Positions 24,424 through 32,229 of a stretch of DNA of 64,000 nt are shown here, in pieces. Both the position numbers and the translations under genes were made by a program. The DNA is from Haloferax litoreum (lineage in GTDB: Archaea; Halobacteriota; Halobacteria; Halobacteriales; Haloferacaceae). The stretch is from contig NZ_WKJO01000002.1 of assembly GCF_009674605.1 (NCBI RefSeq), positions 62,001-126,000 on the forward strand. The letters are read 5' to 3'. The first letter of the stretch is position 1, and every line of letters starts with the position of its first letter. A model generated the notes under the pieces. The model saw only the letters and a list, made by a program, of their open reading frames with translations, made no database searches and was not told where the DNA came from.

Positions 24424-25600
24424 CACCACGCCGTCGGAGGACCATAAACGTAGAGACGAGAAGGCTCCCCACCAAACAGAGGAGTAGTCCAGTGAAGGCT
24501 ACGGTATAGTCGAACCGTTCTGCCACGATTCCGACGTAGGCCGGACCAAGACTCCCGACTCCGATGTACAGCATCCTCACCGCACCGTAGTCCCCCGCCC
24601 GCGTCTCTTCTGGGAGGACTGATAGTATCTGCGCACCGATGACTGGCCAGAACGACGCGAGCCCTGCGGCGAAGAGCGCGACTCCACCGAGCGTGGTCCA
24701 CGGATGATTTGTGACGATGACGACGACGAGGCCGAGAGTGCAGACGAAGGCGGCACCTGCCGCGACAGTCCAATAGGTCAATCTGTCTCCGAGTCCACCA
24801 GCGACGGGATTGATGAGCATCCCCACTGCGAACAGCGTCGCAAATGCGTTCGTCGCACTGCTCGGTGAGAACCCCTTTTCGACGATGAGGTACGTTGGGA
24901 GGAACCCAGTCGTTGCCTGCCAGGTGAACGCGAAGAGCATCGAGGCGAGGAGGACCCATCTGATTTGTGTAATCGAAACGAGTCGACGCGCTGTGGTCCG
25001 AAGTTCAGGCGCGAGTAAACCGTATTGATAGGGGTCACCATGCCAACGATGAAGAAACGTGGCGACGACCAAGAGGGCTATTCCTGGGCCAACGAATGCA
25101 GAGCGCCACCCCCAATTCGCGACTGCGTACACACCTAACCCTGCAGCGACGACGCCTCCGAGGTTGAGAAACCCAGTATTGAGTCCGATTGCTCGCCCTC
25201 GGTGATTCTTGTAGAGGTCAGATATCTGTACGACTGCGGTGGGGAGATACAGTCCCGTCGCAGACCCCACGAGTGCGGTTCCGAGAACGAAGAACGCATA
25301 GGAAGGCGAGAGAGCCAACAAAACCGCCCCTCCGACAAGAAAGAGTGGACTTGCGACCAGCACTGTTTTTCGCGAAAACGTGTCGGCGAAGCGCCCGCCC
25401 GGAAACTGCAGCAGCGCACCCAACCCCCACATCACGGACAATGCGAGGCCGGCCTGTGCCGGCGAAATAGACAAGTCTTCGATAATGCTGGGGAGCATCG
25501 GCGCGAGGACGAGTCGGATGACCATACTCGCCATCGACCCGAAGACGATGACACCGAGAAGTCGGCGTCGATTGCTCTGAGAGGGGGTCACGGCATTCAC
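24413..25600 (-). CDS. MFS transporter
   Basis: A 395-residue, 12-helix major facilitator protein. The loop 2-3 motif 'GRFADTFSRKTVL' (G-R-x-D-x-x-R) and a repeat 'GGLGDRLTYW' in the second half are visible. The start codon is GTG at 25600; no better ATG is in frame upstream. It is divergent from the nitrile hydratase operon and may import a nitrile, amide or carboxylate substrate or export a product. The exact substrate cannot be read. Confidence 0.88.
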   Translation of the reverse strand: MNAVTPSQSNRRRLLGVIVFGSMASMVIRLVLAPMLPSIIEDLSISPAQAGLALSVMWGLGALLQFPGGRFADTFSRKTVLVASPLFLVGGAVLLALSPSYAFFVLGTALVGSATGLYLPTAVVQISDLYKNHRGRAIGLNTGFLNLGGVVAAGLGVYAVANWGWRSAFVGPGIALLVVATFLHRWHGDPYQYGLLAPELRTTARRLVSITQIRWVLLASMLFAFTWQATTGFLPTYLIVEKGFSPSSATNAFATLFAVGMLINPVAGGLGDRLTYWTVAAGAAFVCTLGLVVVIVTNHPWTTLGGVALFAAGLASFWPVIGAQILSVLPEETRAGDYGAVRMLYIGVGSLGPAYVGIVAERFDYTVAFTGLLLCLVGSLLVSTFMVLRRRGVRR

Positions 25601-25686
25601 ACGAGAACCTCACCACGGCAGTACTTGATTGTGTGTATTGGTACGACAACCCGTACAGATATGCTGACAGCGTCCGCTAGTCGAGT

Positions 25687-26361
25687 ATGGACGGCATTCA
25701 CGACATGGGTGGGATGCACGGTTTCGGGGCTGTCCCAACGTCGGACGACGTGCAATTCCACGCGCAATGGGAGCGGGAAACCTACGCGATGATGAAACTA
25801 CTCGGTATGCAAGGGCAATTCAATACCCATCAGATGCGTGCGACTGTTGAACGGATGGCCCCCAAAGTCTACCTCGAATCGACGTACTTCGAACGATGGC
25901 TCACTGGAATCGAGGACCGACTCCTCGAAGACGGTGTTCTCTCACAGGAAGAGCTTCGAGAGGCACACTCGACTGTGTCAGATGGCACGAAGACCCAGCG
26001 CAGTGACGACGACCTCGTCAGCCTCGTCCGAGAACGATTCTCCGCGGACGCGTTCTCGAACCAAACTGAAATCGACCCGCGCTTCGAGGAGGGTGACTCA
26101 GTCGTCGCGAAAAATTCCCACCCCTTCGGTCACACCCGTCTTCCCGGCTACGTTCGCCGCGCTCGGGGGTCCATCCGGAAGTATCTCGGCACCTTCCACC
26201 TGCCGGACGCTGCAGCAAGGGGTGACACGTCCGTCACAGAACCGATGTACTCGGTAGGGTTCGATGCGGCGGAGTTGTGGGGCGACGATGCCGAGGGGAA
26301 CGGAACTATCTACATAGACCTGTTCGAGAGCTACCTCGAATCTCCTGAGAGCAACGATTAA
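25687..26361 (+). CDS. nthB: Nitrile hydratase beta subunit
   Basis: A 224-residue protein opening with the hallmark 'MDGIHDMGGMHGFGAVP'. It contains 'FHAQWERETYAMMKLLG', 'YLESTYFERWLTGIEDRL', 'FEEGDSVVAKNSHPFGHTRLPGYVRR' in pieces, and the C-terminal 'FDAAELWGDDAEG'. Nitrile hydratase adds water to a nitrile to give an amide. The order beta, alpha, accessory is that of cobalt-type enzymes. The alpha gene starts 30 bases downstream. Nitrile hydratases are uncommon in archaea, so this operon is likely acquired from bacteria, though its codon use now matches the host. Confidence 0.95.
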   Translation: MDGIHDMGGMHGFGAVPTSDDVQFHAQWERETYAMMKLLGMQGQFNTHQMRATVERMAPKVYLESTYFERWLTGIEDRLLEDGVLSQEELREAHSTVSDGTKTQRSDDDLVSLVRERFSADAFSNQTEIDPRFEEGDSVVAKNSHPFGHTRLPGYVRRARGSIRKYLGTFHLPDAAARGDTSVTEPMYSVGFDAAELWGDDAEGNGTIYIDLFESYLESPESND

Positions 26362-26391
26362 CCCCTGTGTCTCCGTATCTCTGTGCGTTCC

Positions 26392-27129
26392 ATGACGAAC
26401 GAAGGACCCAACGGCGAGAGTGACGTACCTCTTGGAGAGGAGTCAGGTGAGGAATCCCATTCACACTCCCCCGACCAGCGTGACGAACCTCACGACTCCC
26501 ACGACCATTCTCACGACCACCACCACACACATCACCACTCGGCCGAAGGTGACCCGAACGACCCCAAAGAGCGAGCACGGGCGCTCCAGTCGTTACTCGT
26601 CGAGAAAGGCCTCGTCTCGACCGCAGCAGTCGACGAGGTCATCGCGAAGTACGAACACGACATCGGGCCGATGAACGGCGCACGGGTCGTCGCGAAGGCG
26701 TGGGTGGACCCGGAGTTCAAAGAGAGATTGCTGGCCGACGCGACCACCGCCATCGCGGACGAGTTCGACTTCGAATTAGGCGACCACCACACCGAAGTCG
26801 TCGAGAACACGAGTGAGGTCCACAACGTCATCGTCTGTACCCTCTGCTCGTGTTATCCGTGGTTCCTCCTCGGACTCCCCCCGTCGTGGTACAAGTCACC
26901 CGAGTATCGGTCTCGACTCGTCCGCGAACCACGTGCAGTCCTCTCTGAGTTCGGGCTAGACCTCTCCAAGTCGGTCGAAGTCGCCGTCTGGGACTCGACG
27001 TCTGACTTTCGGTACATGGTCTTGCCGGAACGCCCGGTGGGTACCGAGGACCTGAACGAGACGGAACTCGCCGAACTCGTCACTCGAGATTCGATGGTCG
27101 GTGTCGAAACCTTGGAGGCGCAGTCGTGA
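26392..27129 (+). CDS. nthA: Nitrile hydratase alpha subunit with His-rich N-terminal leader
   Basis: A 245-residue subunit. The metal-binding claw is C149-T-L-C152-S-C154. Thr at the second position is typical of cobalt-type enzymes (iron-type have Ser). Downstream '[21 protein letters not shown]' and '[12 protein letters not shown]' are conserved. Residues 20-50 form an extra acidic leader with 12 histidines, absent from ordinary bacterial alpha subunits. I start at the ATG at 26392; a GTG at 26383 is also in frame. The accessory gene overlaps its stop by 4 bases. Together with nthB it converts a nitrile to the amide, which the two amidases could hydrolyse. Confidence 0.95.
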   Translation: MTNEGPNGESDVPLGEESGEESHSHSPDQRDEPHDSHDHSHDHHHTHHHSAEGDPNDPKERARALQSLLVEKGLVSTAAVDEVIAKYEHDIGPMNGARVVAKAWVDPEFKERLLADATTAIADEFDFELGDHHTEVVENTSEVHNVIVCTLCSCYPWFLLGLPPSWYKSPEYRSRLVREPRAVLSEFGLDLSKSVEVAVWDSTSDFRYMVLPERPVGTEDLNETELAELVTRDSMVGVETLEAQS

Positions 27130-27503
27130 GTGAGACCTCGAAGCGAATCGAAGACCTCGTTTCGTCCGGAGCGATTCCCCGTCGGGGGGACGAACCGGTA
27201 TTCGAAGAACCGTGGCAGGCACGAGCCTTTGGGCTCGTCCTTTCACTGTGTGACGACGGTGTCATCTCGTGGGACGCGTTCCAGCGTCAGTTGGTCGAGG
27301 AGATCGGTACCGCACCCAGTGATTCGAACGGCGAAGGTCCGAACCACGTCTACTACGAACATTGGCTGCGAGCGTTCGAGAAGTTGCTCGTCGATACCGA
27401 TGTGTTGTCGGGTGTCGAACTCCGCGGACGTGCTGGTGAGTTTGCATCCGGTGACCGAGACGCATCAGAGTTCACACTCGACGAAGCGGGGAACGAACAG
27501 TGA
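27126..27503 (+). CDS. Nitrile hydratase accessory (activator-type) protein
   Basis: A 125-residue protein resembling the N-terminal half of nitrile hydratase beta subunits: '[21 protein letters not shown]', '[19 protein letters not shown]'. Such proteins (P14K, NhlE, NthE-like) deliver or insert the metal into the alpha subunit by subunit exchange. The ATGA overlap with nthA at 27126-27129 fits co-translation. Its own His content is low, so the His-rich leader of the alpha subunit may provide the metal store instead. Confidence 0.88.
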   Translation: MSETSKRIEDLVSSGAIPRRGDEPVFEEPWQARAFGLVLSLCDDGVISWDAFQRQLVEEIGTAPSDSNGEGPNHVYYEHWLRAFEKLLVDTDVLSGVELRGRAGEFASGDRDASEFTLDEAGNEQ

Positions 27504-27528
27504 TATACTCGGTCTGTGTAGTGGTGAC

Positions 27529-28323
27529 ATGGACCTCGGAATTGCAGGTAACACAGCGGTAATTGCCGCTTCGTCCAGCGGACTTGGGAAGGCAACGGCT
27601 ATTGTACTCGCACGTGAGGGAGCGAACGTCGTCGTCAACGGGCGAGACGAAGACCGACTCGACGATGCCGTGGAAGAAATCGAAGCAGTGGCACGAGGGT
27701 CGGTACTCGGTGTGGTGGGTGACCTGACCGAACGAACGGATATCCGAAACCTCGTCGACCGCACCGTCGAAGAGTTTGGCAGCATCGATCACCTCGTGAC
27801 AAATACCGGTGGTCCCCGAGCGTGCCAGTTCTTCGACCTCACCGACGACGAATGGTACGATGGGTACGACCTGTTGACGATGAGTATGGTCTGGTTGGTC
27901 GAAGATTCGGTCGAGCACTTACGCGCTGATGGTGGCGGAACGATTGTCGCGATTACGTCGCGCTCTGCCAAAGAAGCGGCGACCAACAATGTCCTCTCGA
28001 GTGCAGTTCGGATGAGTGTTATCGGCCTCGCGAAGGTCCTCTCTCGCGAACTGGCACCCGCTGTTCGGGTCAACTCTGTCCTCCCCGGTGCACACGAGAC
28101 GCCCCGCAACCGCGACCACATGAAACCGTATCTCGAAGCGGGTGTGTACGACTCGTTCGAGGAGGGGAAACAGGCATACATCGATTCGACGATTCCGATG
28201 GGGCGATACGGGCGGCCAGAAGAGGTTGGTGAGTTGGTCGCATTCTTGAGTTCGAAGCGAGCCGAATTCATCACTGGGACAGCAATTCAAATCGACGGCG
28301 GAGTGACCCACGCTACGTTTTAG
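27529..28323 (+). CDS. SDR family oxidoreductase with altered active site
   Basis: A 264-residue Rossmann-fold protein. The cofactor motif is 'AASSSGLGKATA' and NNAG is replaced by 'TNTGG'. 'ITSRSA' holds the catalytic Ser position, but the expected YxxxK reads 'NVLSSAVRMS', so the catalytic Tyr and Lys appear missing. This is known for one SDR subgroup. The C-terminal 'TGTAIQIDGGVTHATF' is normal. It may still bind NAD(P) but act by a different mechanism. It follows the nitrile hydratase operon by 25 bases and could be co-transcribed. I start at the ATG at 27529; the frame extending upstream is inside other genes. Confidence 0.88.
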   Translation: MDLGIAGNTAVIAASSSGLGKATAIVLAREGANVVVNGRDEDRLDDAVEEIEAVARGSVLGVVGDLTERTDIRNLVDRTVEEFGSIDHLVTNTGGPRACQFFDLTDDEWYDGYDLLTMSMVWLVEDSVEHLRADGGGTIVAITSRSAKEAATNNVLSSAVRMSVIGLAKVLSRELAPAVRVNSVLPGAHETPRNRDHMKPYLEAGVYDSFEEGKQAYIDSTIPMGRYGRPEEVGELVAFLSSKRAEFITGTAIQIDGGVTHATF

Positions 28324-28362
28324 GCGACAACCTGATAGGAGTCCCCTCCGTGTCGTACCTTG

Positions 28363-29034
28363 ATGGACGTGACAGAGGTACTTATCAGACGAAACGTCAT
28401 CGTCGACGGTGACGGCGCGGAGTTCGGTCTAAGCGATGAGTTCTCGGCTGCTGTCGACGCCGAAACGGAGCACTTGGCTTCTAACACTGAGACTGAGCGG
28501 GCCGACCTCGTCCGCGCTCGATGTGGTGTCGAGGAGTCGAGTATCGTTCTCGACCGCTGTGGCGACGACACGGAGCGGCTCGGACGATACCTCGCACTCT
28601 ACGAACAGACTGCGGACATTCCGCTCGAAGACCGGCTAGGGCTGTTCGTGGGACTCGAGGCGGTCGCACGAGACCCGGCACCCGACTCGGGCGCACCCGA
28701 GTTGTTCCTCCCCGTTCACGCCGACCAACTCGCGTTCTACCTCTCGTCTGTTCGAAAAGCGGTCGTCTACGTCTGGCGTGACGACTGCCCGCCCTGCGAG
28801 ACGGTTCGTTCGGACCTCGACACGCTCGTCACGGACCCGATCGCGTCGGTTGGGTTATTCGCTGTCTATGGGCCGGGCGACCCCGAAACACTGGCTGACC
28901 AGTACGACGTCCGCGGTGGGCCGACGCTCTTGTTCGTCGTCGATGGGAAGGTGGACATTCGGCTCCAAGGTGCGCAATACACGGATATCGTCGAAAAAGA
29001 ACTCTCACATCTCGCAGACACCGAACTCGCTTAA
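28363..29034 (+). CDS. Thioredoxin-family protein with a long N-terminal extension
   Basis: A 223-residue protein. The C-terminal 100 residues form a thioredoxin fold with the redox motif 'DDCPPCETVRSDL' (CPPC) and 'YDVRGGPTLLFVVDGK'. The N-terminal 120 residues are acidic, without a known motif. CPPC motifs suggest a reductase or isomerase role. In a nitrile hydratase neighbourhood it might keep the claw cysteines reduced or process their oxidation state, which is inference. It starts 39 bases after the SDR and ends in a 4-base convergent overlap with the amidase. Confidence 0.85.
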   Translation: MDVTEVLIRRNVIVDGDGAEFGLSDEFSAAVDAETEHLASNTETERADLVRARCGVEESSIVLDRCGDDTERLGRYLALYEQTADIPLEDRLGLFVGLEAVARDPAPDSGAPELFLPVHADQLAFYLSSVRKAVVYVWRDDCPPCETVRSDLDTLVTDPIASVGLFAVYGPGDPETLADQYDVRGGPTLLFVVDGKVDIRLQGAQYTDIVEKELSHLADTELA

Positions 29035-30548
29035 CTCCCGTTTGCGACGAGCGGCTCGACAGTCGCAGCGACTCCGAGGAGGTGTGCATCCTCGAACCGA
29101 CGCCCGAATAGTTGGACACCAGTCGGCACACCTTCGATCGTTCCTGCGGGGAGCGACAACGCAGGTTGGCCCGAGACGTTCGCTGGAATCGTATTTCGTG
29201 CGAACGAGGTCACCGGTGACTCGACCGCCTCTCGCGTCGGTGCACGTCCGGGAGACGTCGGGAGAATGAGCGCATCGTACTCGTCTAACGGTGCTTCCAT
29301 CGACGCTGTAATCGTCTTCGCGGCAGCGAGTGCTCGGACGTAGTGCCGCCCCCCGTGCGCGTCGAGGAGACGTGCTCCAGCGAGGAGGCGTGCACGGAGA
29401 TGTGCGTTCACTTCGGCACTCATCGCCTCTCGTCTGCTCGTGAACGAGACGACGTAGTCGTGGTCGACATCTCCTCCACGTCGAAGCGGCGCGCCTCCCG
29501 CACGCCAGTGCGCAGCGAGTTCGACGAGGCTGTGGGCGAACTTCACGGGTTGGGCCTGTTCGAATCGGTCGATAGACACCGGTTCGACGGCGACTCCAGC
29601 ATCTTCGAGTGCATCTGTCACGACGTCGAATCGGTCCTTGATCGGCGATTCGACAGACTGCGTCGCCGTCCCGTCTCCGACCCCTTCGACGACGAGTCCG
29701 AGTGAGACCTCTTCTGGACTTGGAGGTGATTCGACTGCAGTTGTACTTCCCCCGACTGCGTACTCGTCTCGTCCAGCGGCTTCCATGCTCGCGGGGTCGC
29801 GTGCTGACGGACCGGATATTGTATCCAGCAATTGTGCTGCTGTCGTCACTGTCTTCGTCATCGGACCGACGGTGTCGAGCGTGTACGTGTTCTCGACGAC
29901 ACCGTGGAGCGGCACGACACCGTAGGTTGGCTTTACCCCGACGACGCCACAGTACGATGCAGGTAATCGAATAGACCCCCCAGTGTCGGTTCCGAGTGCA
30001 GCATCGACGAGACCCGTCGCGACGGCGACAGCGCTCCCTCCCGACGACCCACCGGCAGACCGAGACGTATCGTACGGGTTCGTAATTTGCCCGAAGAACG
30101 AGACCCCACGACCGCTTCCGGCGAATTCGTCGAGGTTCGTCTTCGCCGTTATCGTCGCGCCGGCACGTCGCAACCGGTCGACGACTTCCGCGTCGAATCC
30201 GGGGATGTACCCCTGCATCGTCGCTGAACCGGACGTGAGCGGAACGCCGGCAACCGCGACGATATCTTTCACACCGACGGACATGCCACTGAGCACCCCG
30301 GAGTTCTCAGTAGTTGGCGGGACACGACACGTCGTCACCAGCGCATTGTGAGGGTCGTCCGTAGGTTCGTCCCACGAGCGGTCACCACTGTCCGCTTGCT
30401 TCGAAGGGACGGGAACCTCGTACACCTCCCTCAGCCCCCCAAGCTTTTCGTTCGTCATCGAGAGAATCTCATCGACTTCCGGGCCATCTACGTGAATGTG
30501 GTATCGGTCGGCAAGCTCGCGGAGCTCACTCTCGTCGAGTGTTCGCAT
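29031..30548 (-). CDS. Amidase-signature family amidase, paralogue 2
   Basis: A 505-residue amidase. Triad regions: Lys in 'MSVGVKDIVAVAG', cis-Ser in 'RSAGGSSGGSAVAVA', nucleophile Ser in 'GTDTGGSIRLPASYCG'. It aligns throughout with the amidase at 10186-11757, including the N-terminal helical part ('DDPHNALVTTCRVPP' versus 'DNPFNAIATRCDVPP'), so the two arose by duplication. It lies beside the nitrile hydratase operon, the natural position for the second step of nitrile use (amide to acid plus ammonia). Confidence 0.93.
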   Translation of the reverse strand: MRTLDESELRELADRYHIHVDGPEVDEILSMTNEKLGGLREVYEVPVPSKQADSGDRSWDEPTDDPHNALVTTCRVPPTTENSGVLSGMSVGVKDIVAVAGVPLTSGSATMQGYIPGFDAEVVDRLRRAGATITAKTNLDEFAGSGRGVSFFGQITNPYDTSRSAGGSSGGSAVAVATGLVDAALGTDTGGSIRLPASYCGVVGVKPTYGVVPLHGVVENTYTLDTVGPMTKTVTTAAQLLDTISGPSARDPASMEAAGRDEYAVGGSTTAVESPPSPEEVSLGLVVEGVGDGTATQSVESPIKDRFDVVTDALEDAGVAVEPVSIDRFEQAQPVKFAHSLVELAAHWRAGGAPLRRGGDVDHDYVVSFTSRREAMSAEVNAHLRARLLAGARLLDAHGGRHYVRALAAAKTITASMEAPLDEYDALILPTSPGRAPTREAVESPVTSFARNTIPANVSGQPALSLPAGTIEGVPTGVQLFGRRFEDAHLLGVAATVEPLVANGS

Positions 30549-30598
30549 GCGACAAGGTCAACTGCGGAGAGAATAGCTGTTTCGGCGGGGGACCGCCG

Positions 30599-32149
30599 TT
30601 AGGCTGTCTGGTAGGTTGCCCTCAACTTTTTGCCCGTCTCGTTGTGGTCCAACTCCTCGACGAGTTCGTACTCACGGGGGCGCTTGTACCGAGCGAGTGA
30701 CGGGTGGTCGCGGCAGTAGGCTTCGAGTTCGTCTTCGATGGCTTCGGTTTCGACGCCGTTTCGGGGTGCGATTACTGCTTTGACGACCTGTCCCCACTCG
30801 TCGTCAGGTCGGCCAACGACAATCGCTTCAGAGACTTTCTCGTGGGACTCGAGGACTTCTTCGACTTCGACAGCCGAGACGAGTTCTCCACCACTGAGGA
30901 TCATGTCGTCAGTCCTGCCTTTGATGATGAGGTACCTGTCTTCGTCGATGACGCCGATGTCGTGAGTGTAGTACCATCCATCGCGCACCCGTTCGTTGGT
31001 TGCCTCGGCGTTGCCAAAGTAACCGTGGTACAGTTGCGGACTCCGAATGATGACTTCTCCTTCTTCGCCAACTGGGACTTCTTCGCTTGGGGGGACGTCT
31101 CGCCCCGGTTCGTACGCGATTACGCGGACCTCGTTTCCGAGTGCGGCCTTCCCGACAGTCCCTGCTTTTCCAGGGAGGTCCTCGGGACGAAGAACGACGT
31201 TCGTCCCACCTTCGGACGACCCGTAGGCGTTGTACAGATTGGGAGTCACGTTCTCGATGACGTCTTTCGCGAGGGACTCGGTGAGGACGGCACCCGTCGC
31301 ACGCCAACACTCGATTGTCGAGAAATCTCGGTCGGCACAGCCCGGGTCGTCCAGCACTCGCTTAAGCGTGGTCGGGACGCTCCGGACGTCGGTCACTCCG
31401 AACTCTTCGATGAGGTCAGGGATTCCCTCGGACGTGGGTTTTCGAACCAGAAGTAACTCTGCGCCGACGCTGACGACCGCTCTGAGAGTGCTGTCCATCC
31501 CTCCTCCGTGGAAGAATGGCAACAGTAAGAGGCAGACCGACTGGGGACTAAGTGAGTTGGCGATGATGCTCGTCACTGTTCGTTCTCGGCCACTTCGGAC
31601 GGAGTGAGCGACTGCTTTTGGATTCCCAGTTGTCCCGCTGGTAAAGAACATGTAGGAGATATCTTCATCGTCGCGGAAGAACTCTGGTGGCGTCGTGCTG
31701 GGTGCAGAATCGAGCAGTTCGTCGAACCGAACGGCATCGTCGTCATCGCCGCCAACGGTCACGAGACGCATTCCACCACGTAACTCGTCGATAGCCGGCC
31801 GGAGGGCCTCTCTCGTGGCTGTGTCGTATACCACGGCCGACGGATTTACCGTCGAAATGGCGTGAGTAAAATCCTCGGTTGCGAATCGGTAGTTCAGCGC
31901 GACCGGAACGAAGCCACCTTTGTGACACCCGTACATCGCGATAGGGAATTCGAACGTGTTGTAGAGCGCGAGCGCAACTCGGTCGCCTTGGCGGATGCCT
32001 AACGACGAGAGCGCATTTGCAAACTGGTTCGCTCGCTCGTCGAGGGCTTCGTACGAGAGGGTCTCACCGGTATCGACTGCTCGGAGTGCGATCGAATCGG
32101 GCCGCCATTTTGCACTCTGCTCGAGGTAGCTCCGCTGAAGTGGTAGCAT
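30599..32149 (-). CDS. Acyl-CoA synthetase (AMP-binding, ANL superfamily)
   Basis: A 516-residue enzyme. The P-loop-like motif is 'MFFTSGTTGNPKAVAHS', then 'YNAYGSSEGGT' and 'YYTHDIGVIDEDRYLIIKGR', with the hinge Asp and the C-terminal Lys region 'RYKRPREYELVEELDHNETGK'. It would activate a carboxylate, for example the acid released by the amidases, to its CoA thioester for the dehydrogenase and hydratases of the island. The promoter shows a TATTATG box about 27 bases upstream of the ATG at 32149. Confidence 0.92.
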   Translation of the reverse strand: MLPLQRSYLEQSAKWRPDSIALRAVDTGETLSYEALDERANQFANALSSLGIRQGDRVALALYNTFEFPIAMYGCHKGGFVPVALNYRFATEDFTHAISTVNPSAVVYDTATREALRPAIDELRGGMRLVTVGGDDDDAVRFDELLDSAPSTTPPEFFRDDEDISYMFFTSGTTGNPKAVAHSVRSGRERTVTSIIANSLSPQSVCLLLLPFFHGGGMDSTLRAVVSVGAELLLVRKPTSEGIPDLIEEFGVTDVRSVPTTLKRVLDDPGCADRDFSTIECWRATGAVLTESLAKDVIENVTPNLYNAYGSSEGGTNVVLRPEDLPGKAGTVGKAALGNEVRVIAYEPGRDVPPSEEVPVGEEGEVIIRSPQLYHGYFGNAEATNERVRDGWYYTHDIGVIDEDRYLIIKGRTDDMILSGGELVSAVEVEEVLESHEKVSEAIVVGRPDDEWGQVVKAVIAPRNGVETEAIEDELEAYCRDHPSLARYKRPREYELVEELDHNETGKKLRATYQTA

Positions 32150-32229
32150 ACATCATATCGAGGTATAGCAAACAGCATAATACTTGCGTCAGGACAGCGG
32201 AAAGTCCACCCCGACGGTTCACTGTCGAT

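Noticed and set aside
27130-27528. A long upstream extension of the SDR frame
   Set aside because: It reads through the accessory gene in a different frame. The SDR homology begins at the ATG at 27529.
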